Below are positions 59,935-64,000 of a stretch of DNA of 64,000 nt, piece by piece. The notes under the pieces are model-generated. The model ran no database searches, had not been told where the DNA came from, and worked only from the letters and a program-made list of their open reading frames with translations. Location: NCBI RefSeq assembly GCF_038967635.1, contig NZ_CP152413.1:7196001-7260000 (forward strand). The letters run 5' to 3'. Numbering within the stretch: position 1 is the first letter of the stretch; each line of letters opens with the position of its first letter. The position numbers were made by a program, and so were the translations under genes. The DNA is from Bradyrhizobium sp. B124. Its GTDB lineage: Bacteria > Pseudomonadota > Alphaproteobacteria > Rhizobiales > Xanthobacteraceae.

Positions 59935-61770
59935 TCAGCTTGCGGTCTTGCCGACCGTGAAAACGTACATGTCCCAGAACGTCTCGGGATGATCGACCTC
60001 GAAGCGGCGCCACTGGTCCAGATTGGTCTCGTCGGCCGCGCCCGGAAACTGTTTGCGGAATTGGTCGAGCACCGTCGGATCGTCAAACGGCTCGAAGCCC
60101 TGGAACGTTAGACCGTGTTCGTTGAGGAATGCCGCGATCTCGGGAATCGCGAGGCGGTGTTCCATGACATTGAACAGCAGATCGCGGCAGCCGCTCATGC
60201 TGTAAAAGTCCTTGGCGCCGATCAGCGGCTTCCATTGTCCAGCCTCGCGAAAAATGTCCCGCCGGCACCGTCGGATGTCGGCGGCGGTGGCGCAATAATT
60301 GCGTGCGGCGATGCGGGCCCGGGCCTCCACGATGACGCGCCGCGCCAGCTCGCTGTACAGGCCGATGCGCATCGTGCCGCCCGGCCGCAGCAGCGAGACC
60401 AGCACGCGCCAGCCGGCAAAAGGCTCGGCAAGATGGTGCAGCACGCCGACCGACTCGATGCTGTCGAAGGTGCGGTCGATCGCGCCCAATTCCAGGATAT
60501 CCGCCTGCGCATATTCGATGTTGGTCAAGCCCAGCTCGCGCGTCTTGCGGCGCGCATAGGCGAGGCTGGTCATGCTGATGTCGACCGCGAGCAAGCGGGC
60601 GTTCGGGTAGACCTGCGCGATCTGGATCGCGTGTGAGCCGGTGCCGCAACCCGCGATCAGGATATCCTGTTCGGCTTGCTGTTCCGCTGTCGCGACGGTT
60701 CGGCCCCGCGCCCGATCGGCCGCGAATGCCGTGAGCGGGTTGACGGTCCAGCGCGGATAGGGATTTTCCTCGTATTGGCGCATCACCTCGACGGATACGT
60801 CGTTCTTGATCGGGGTGAGCGTCGCAATGGCGCTGCGCTCTTCGATTTCCTCGCGCGGCTCGCGCAGCTGCACCCGCAACAGGCCGGTTGTGGTCGCAGG
60901 CCAATCCCGGCGCAGCAGCGCGTCCGCCTGCGGGAGCGCATGAAGCGGGAAATAGGCTGCAACGACCGCGAGCGTGAGCGGCGCGATGGCGACATCTGAC
61001 GCCAGGTCTTGCAGTAGTCGATCGCGCAATGCGCCCGCACGTTCGCCTTCCACCGCAGTCTGTCCACAGGCATATTCGTTGATGAAGCATTGCCGGGCGA
61101 GCGCGCAGGCAAAGGCGACGATCTCGTCGTCCGCTGCGTCCCGATTGCTCGCGAGCCGCAGCAGTTCGGCCCGCGCATGTCCCAGCAGCACCTCGAGCTG
61201 CATGTTCGCCAGTGTCGTCGCTTCCATCGCCGAGCGCAGGAACAGGTCGCGCGCAAGCGGGGCGACGCTGTCAGTGCCAAACAATTCGGCGTTCGTCACC
61301 GGCAGCGGCCACTTGCCGGCGATCCGCCCGACATAGCTGGTGACGGTTGGACTCTGCAGGATGAAGCCGACGGCCCTTGCCTCCATGCCGAGCGCGAGCG
61401 CCTTGCTGAAATGCGCGGCCGCCTTGGCGCGATTGCCCAGCGCCTGGTAGGAATTGCCGGCGTTGTAGTGGCAGGCGGCGTTGACCTCGTCGGAGGCAAT
61501 GGCCTTTGTGAACATCTTCGCGGCGCCGCGGTGATCGCCGGATGCCTGCGCGATCAGGCCGACAAGGTTCAGGCTCTGCACATGACCGGGCTCACGCGCG
61601 AGAATTTGCCGGCAGATCTCCTGCGCTTCGTTGAAGCGGCGCATCCCGTAGAAGCGGCTCGCCTCAGCGGCAAGGCCGGCGATGCTGACGCCCGCGGAGC
61701 CGAAAGCGGGAGCGCTTCCGGCGGACTCGTCCCGTCGCTTGCCGGCCGCACGCCGTTCTTTTCGGTTCAT
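59935..61770 (-). CDS. TPR-repeat protein fused to a class I SAM-dependent methyltransferase
   Basis: A 611-residue two-part protein. Residues about 30-130 form TPR repeats (AEASRFYGMRRFNEAQEICR; HVQSLNLVGLIAQASGDHRG; NAACHYNAGNSYQALGNRAK), then a helical linker, then a Rossmann methyltransferase with SAM motif I ILIAGCGTGSHAIQIA near 370-385, an acidic second-strand end (LLAVDIS) and a GVLHHL-type motif. The C-terminal part has a mixed domain (MSGCRDLLFNVMEHR). The protein likely methylates a protein or lipid partner bound by the TPR; the target is unknown. No operon partner. Proteins of this layout occur in several Bradyrhizobium-like genomes. Confidence 0.88.
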   Translation of the reverse strand: MNRKERRAAGKRRDESAGSAPAFGSAGVSIAGLAAEASRFYGMRRFNEAQEICRQILAREPGHVQSLNLVGLIAQASGDHRGAAKMFTKAIASDEVNAACHYNAGNSYQALGNRAKAAAHFSKALALGMEARAVGFILQSPTVTSYVGRIAGKWPLPVTNAELFGTDSVAPLARDLFLRSAMEATTLANMQLEVLLGHARAELLRLASNRDAADDEIVAFACALARQCFINEYACGQTAVEGERAGALRDRLLQDLASDVAIAPLTLAVVAAYFPLHALPQADALLRRDWPATTTGLLRVQLREPREEIEERSAIATLTPIKNDVSVEVMRQYEENPYPRWTVNPLTAFAADRARGRTVATAEQQAEQDILIAGCGTGSHAIQIAQVYPNARLLAVDISMTSLAYARRKTRELGLTNIEYAQADILELGAIDRTFDSIESVGVLHHLAEPFAGWRVLVSLLRPGGTMRIGLYSELARRVIVEARARIAARNYCATAADIRRCRRDIFREAGQWKPLIGAKDFYSMSGCRDLLFNVMEHRLAIPEIAAFLNEHGLTFQGFEPFDDPTVLDQFRKQFPGAADETNLDQWRRFEVDHPETFWDMYVFTVGKTAS

Positions 61771-61829
61771 GTTCCGTCAACTGGCCCACTGCAAGATGCT
61801 GCCGGAAAGCGCGCCGATCGGCTCCAGGC

Positions 61830-63104
61830 TCAGCCCGGGATCCGCACCGGCAGGTTCTCGATGCCGCGCACGAAGCTGGAATAGACCCGCTTCGGCTCGC
61901 CGACCACCTCGATGCGGTCGAAGCGCTTCAGCATCTCCTGCCAGACGATCTTGAGCTGCAGCTCGGCGAGCCGCATGCCGACGCAGCGGTGGATGCCAAA
62001 GCCGAACGACAGATGGATGCGCGGCCGGGCGCGATCGATAATGAACTCGTCGGGGCGGTCGATCACCTCGTCGTCGCGGTTGCCGGAGACGTACCACATC
62101 ACGACGCGGTCGCCTTTCCTGATCGTCTTGCCGCCGACCTCGGTGTCCTGGAGCGCGGTGCGCCGCATATGCGCGAGCGGCGTCTGCCAGCGGATCACCT
62201 CCGGCACCATGGTGTCGATCAGCGCGGGGTTCTCCTTCAGCTTCCTGAACTGGTCGGGATGCTCATGCAGCGCCAGCACCGAGCCGCTCATGGTGTTGCG
62301 CGTGGTGTCGTTGCCGCCGACGATGAGCAGGATGATGTTGCCCATCAGATTGTCGGGGTCCATGTGCCGGGTGGCGTCGCTGTGCGCCATCATCGACAGC
62401 AGGTCGTTCCTCGGCGGCGCGTTGACGCGCTCGTTCCACAGCTTTGAGAAAGTGGCGTAGCACTCGTCCATTTCCTGCCGCCGCTGTTCCGGCGAGTCGA
62501 CGACGCCGCTCTTCGGTAGCGCGGTGGAGACGTCGGACCAGCGCGTCAGCTTGCGTCGCTCTTCCCAGGGGAAGTCGAACAGCGTCGCCAGCATCTGGGT
62601 GGTCAATTCGATCGAGACGCGCTCGACGAAATTGAAGGTCTCGTTGCGTGGCAGATTGTCGAGCACGCTCGCCGAGCGCTGGCGGATCAGCTTCGCCAGC
62701 TCGTCGAGATGATTAGGCGTGAACATCGGCGAGACGGTCTTGCGCTGGTGGGCGTGCTTCGGCTGGTCCATCGCGATGAAGCTCGGATAGTCGTAGCCGG
62801 GCGGCACGTCGCGGATCGAGATGCCGCCGAGCGTGGAGTCCGAGGAGAAGATGCCGTGGCTGGTGTCGACATGCATGATGTCGTTGTACTTCACCACAGA
62901 CCAATAGGGCTCGATCGGCGAATTGGTGCAGTAGTGCACCGGCTCTTCCTTGCGCAGCCGCTCGAACCACGGCCACAACGTGTCGTTCTGGAATAGTTTT
63001 GGCGCGCCGGGGTGAAAATCCCTGAGGGGCGTCGCATAGGCTTCCTCGCGCGCCTGGCGCAACAGCTCGGCCCGGTCGGCACGGATGGCGGTCTGGACGT
63101 TCAT
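61830..63104 (-). CDS. Cytochrome P450, CYP153-like
   Basis: A 424-residue soluble bacterial P450. The heme ligand is Cys374 in [17 protein letters not shown], the I-helix oxygen-activation motif is GGNDTTRNT at 263-271, and ExxR is EVIR at 302-305. The GGNDTTRN I-helix and the N-terminal style resemble CYP153 alkane and fatty-acid omega-hydroxylases; the assignment is by resemblance only. No ferredoxin or ferredoxin reductase gene is visible in the window. It is followed upstream on the same strand by a second, very similar P450 gene 30 bases away, so they form a tandem duplicate pair. Confidence 0.93.
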   Translation of the reverse strand: MNVQTAIRADRAELLRQAREEAYATPLRDFHPGAPKLFQNDTLWPWFERLRKEEPVHYCTNSPIEPYWSVVKYNDIMHVDTSHGIFSSDSTLGGISIRDVPPGYDYPSFIAMDQPKHAHQRKTVSPMFTPNHLDELAKLIRQRSASVLDNLPRNETFNFVERVSIELTTQMLATLFDFPWEERRKLTRWSDVSTALPKSGVVDSPEQRRQEMDECYATFSKLWNERVNAPPRNDLLSMMAHSDATRHMDPDNLMGNIILLIVGGNDTTRNTMSGSVLALHEHPDQFRKLKENPALIDTMVPEVIRWQTPLAHMRRTALQDTEVGGKTIRKGDRVVMWYVSGNRDDEVIDRPDEFIIDRARPRIHLSFGFGIHRCVGMRLAELQLKIVWQEMLKRFDRIEVVGEPKRVYSSFVRGIENLPVRIPG

Positions 63105-63134
63105 GATTCTTGATCCCGGTTGGCTCGCGATGCG

Positions 63135-64000
63135 TCAGGCGGCAATGCGCACGGGCAGCGTCTCGTAGCCCTTGATGAAGCTGGAATACACCCGCTGCGG
63201 CTCCTCCACCACCTCGATCGTGTCGAAGCGCTTGAGGATCTCCTCCCAGATGATCTTGAGCTGCAGCTCGGCGAGACGCAGGCCGACGCAGCGGTGGATG
63301 CCGAAGCCGAAGGAGATGTGGGTGCGCGGCCGGGCGCGGTCGATCAGGAACTCGTAGGGTTTTTCGATCGCCTCCTCGTCGCGGTTGCCCGAGACGTACC
63401 ACATCACGACCTTGTCCCCCTTCTTGATCTGGCGGCCGCGGAACTCGAAGTCGGCCAGCGCGGTGCGCCGCATATGGGCGAGCGGCGTCTGCCAGCGGAT
63501 CACTTCGGGCACGAAACTGTCGATCAGCGCCGGGTTCTCCTTGAGCTTGCGATACTGCTCCGGATGCTTGCTCAGCGCGTAGATGCTCCCGGACAGCGTG
63601 TTGCGCGTGGTGTCGTTGCCGCCGACGATCAGCAGGATCAGGTTGCCGAGGAAATTCTTCGGGTCCATGTTCCGCGTGGCGTCGCTGTGCGCCATCATCG
63701 AGAGCAGATCGCTCTTCGGTGGCTGGTCAGCTCGTTCCTTCCACAGTCTTGCGAAATAGGTCGCGCATTCCATCAGTTCGGCCTGCCGCTCGTCCTCGGT
63801 GGCGACCAGGCCGCCAGCGCCGGGCAGGGTGGTCGCGACGTCGGACCAGCGCGTCAACTTGCGGCGATCCTCCCAGGGGAAGTCGAACAGCACCGCGAGC
63901 ATCTGCGTGGTCAGCTCGATCGAGACCTTGTCGACCCAGTCGAACACCTCGCCGCGCGGCAGATTGTCGAGGCACTCGGTCGAGCGGTTGCGGATATTGA
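63135..64000 (-). CDS. Cytochrome P450, CYP153-like (N-terminus outside window)
   Basis: The C-terminal 288 residues of a P450 closely related to its neighbour; the frame runs off the right edge. It has the same landmarks: [13 protein letters not shown] in the I-helix, [17 protein letters not shown], and the heme motif [17 protein letters not shown]. The two proteins share long identical stretches (for example [20 protein letters not shown] versus the same with DTM), so they arose by tandem duplication. Redox partners may lie beyond the edge. Confidence 0.92.
   Translation of the reverse strand, partial: NIRNRSTECLDNLPRGEVFDWVDKVSIELTTQMLAVLFDFPWEDRRKLTRWSDVATTLPGAGGLVATEDERQAELMECATYFARLWKERADQPPKSDLLSMMAHSDATRNMDPKNFLGNLILLIVGGNDTTRNTLSGSIYALSKHPEQYRKLKENPALIDSFVPEVIRWQTPLAHMRRTALADFEFRGRQIKKGDKVVMWYVSGNRDEEAIEKPYEFLIDRARPRTHISFGFGIHRCVGLRLAELQLKIIWEEILKRFDTIEVVEEPQRVYSSFIKGYETLPVRIAA

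Overview
The window is about 64 kb of high-GC alphaproteobacterial chromosome, most probably from Bradyrhizobium. The reasons are a PutA of about 1000 residues and a subclass B3 beta-lactamase that both look, from memory, like the Bradyrhizobium proteins (PutA and BJP-1), the many TPP, acyl-CoA and P450 enzymes, and several families of short palindromic repeats between genes. I see no insertion sequence, phage, plasmid function, CRISPR array, rRNA or tRNA. The content looks like ordinary chromosomal accessory metabolism with small regulated modules.

Layout. 1-9.1 kb: a Tat-exported GH1 glycosidase (cut by the window edge), a secreted M1 aminopeptidase, an acetolactate-synthase-like TPP enzyme, phosphoglucomutase, and an epimerase overlapping a DapA-family aldolase. 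9.2-15 kb: an orphan molybdenum hydroxylase large subunit, then a minus-strand operon of enoyl-CoA hydratase and two acyl-CoA dehydrogenases that look like the two halves of a heteromeric enzyme. 15-20.5 kb: a LemA/TPM/TPM cluster, a GST, a cNMP-binding protein overlapping an MBL hydrolase, and a membrane-anchored coiled-coil protein ending in a clear terminator. 20.6-29.9 kb: a secreted CxxCH protein, a GST divergent from a TetR regulator with a palindrome at its promoter, a CoA-transferase, and the divergent putA/Lrp-type regulator pair. 30-41 kb: cold-shock protein, sorAB sulfite dehydrogenase, a membrane cyclase with an apparent heme anchor and ferredoxin domain, a GT39 glycosyltransferase, ycjX-ycjF, a TrhA-like protein and an SDR.

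41-51.5 kb: a TetR regulator divergent from an HpaB-superfamily enzyme with two tandem operators; a benzoylformate-decarboxylase-like enzyme; a BJP-1-type metallo-beta-lactamase; and a probable electrophile-response island. In that island an HxlR regulator faces a four-gene operon (VOC protein, isochorismatase-like hydrolase, Tat-exported epoxide hydrolase, ABM monooxygenase) across a perfect 19-bp palindrome; a tautomerase follows HxlR. hisC closes the section. 51.6-64 kb: a LysR regulator divergent from an acyl-CoA dehydrogenase/CoA-transferase/FAS1-like dehydratase operon (possibly C5-dicarboxylate catabolism), a split TPP decarboxylase, a PEP-mutase-family enzyme, an alpha/beta hydrolase divergent from a cysteine-tailed MarR regulator across two palindromes, a TPR-methyltransferase fusion, and two tandem CYP153-like P450 genes, the second cut by the window edge.

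How the genes work together: the strongest theme is small catabolic or detoxification modules, each next to its own divergent one-component regulator (TetR twice, Lrp, HxlR, LysR, MarR), often with a visible palindromic operator between them. No single wholly new system stands out. The best candidates for follow-up are the HxlR island, the redox-type cyclase, the cysteine-tailed MarR unit and the FAS1-dehydratase operon.
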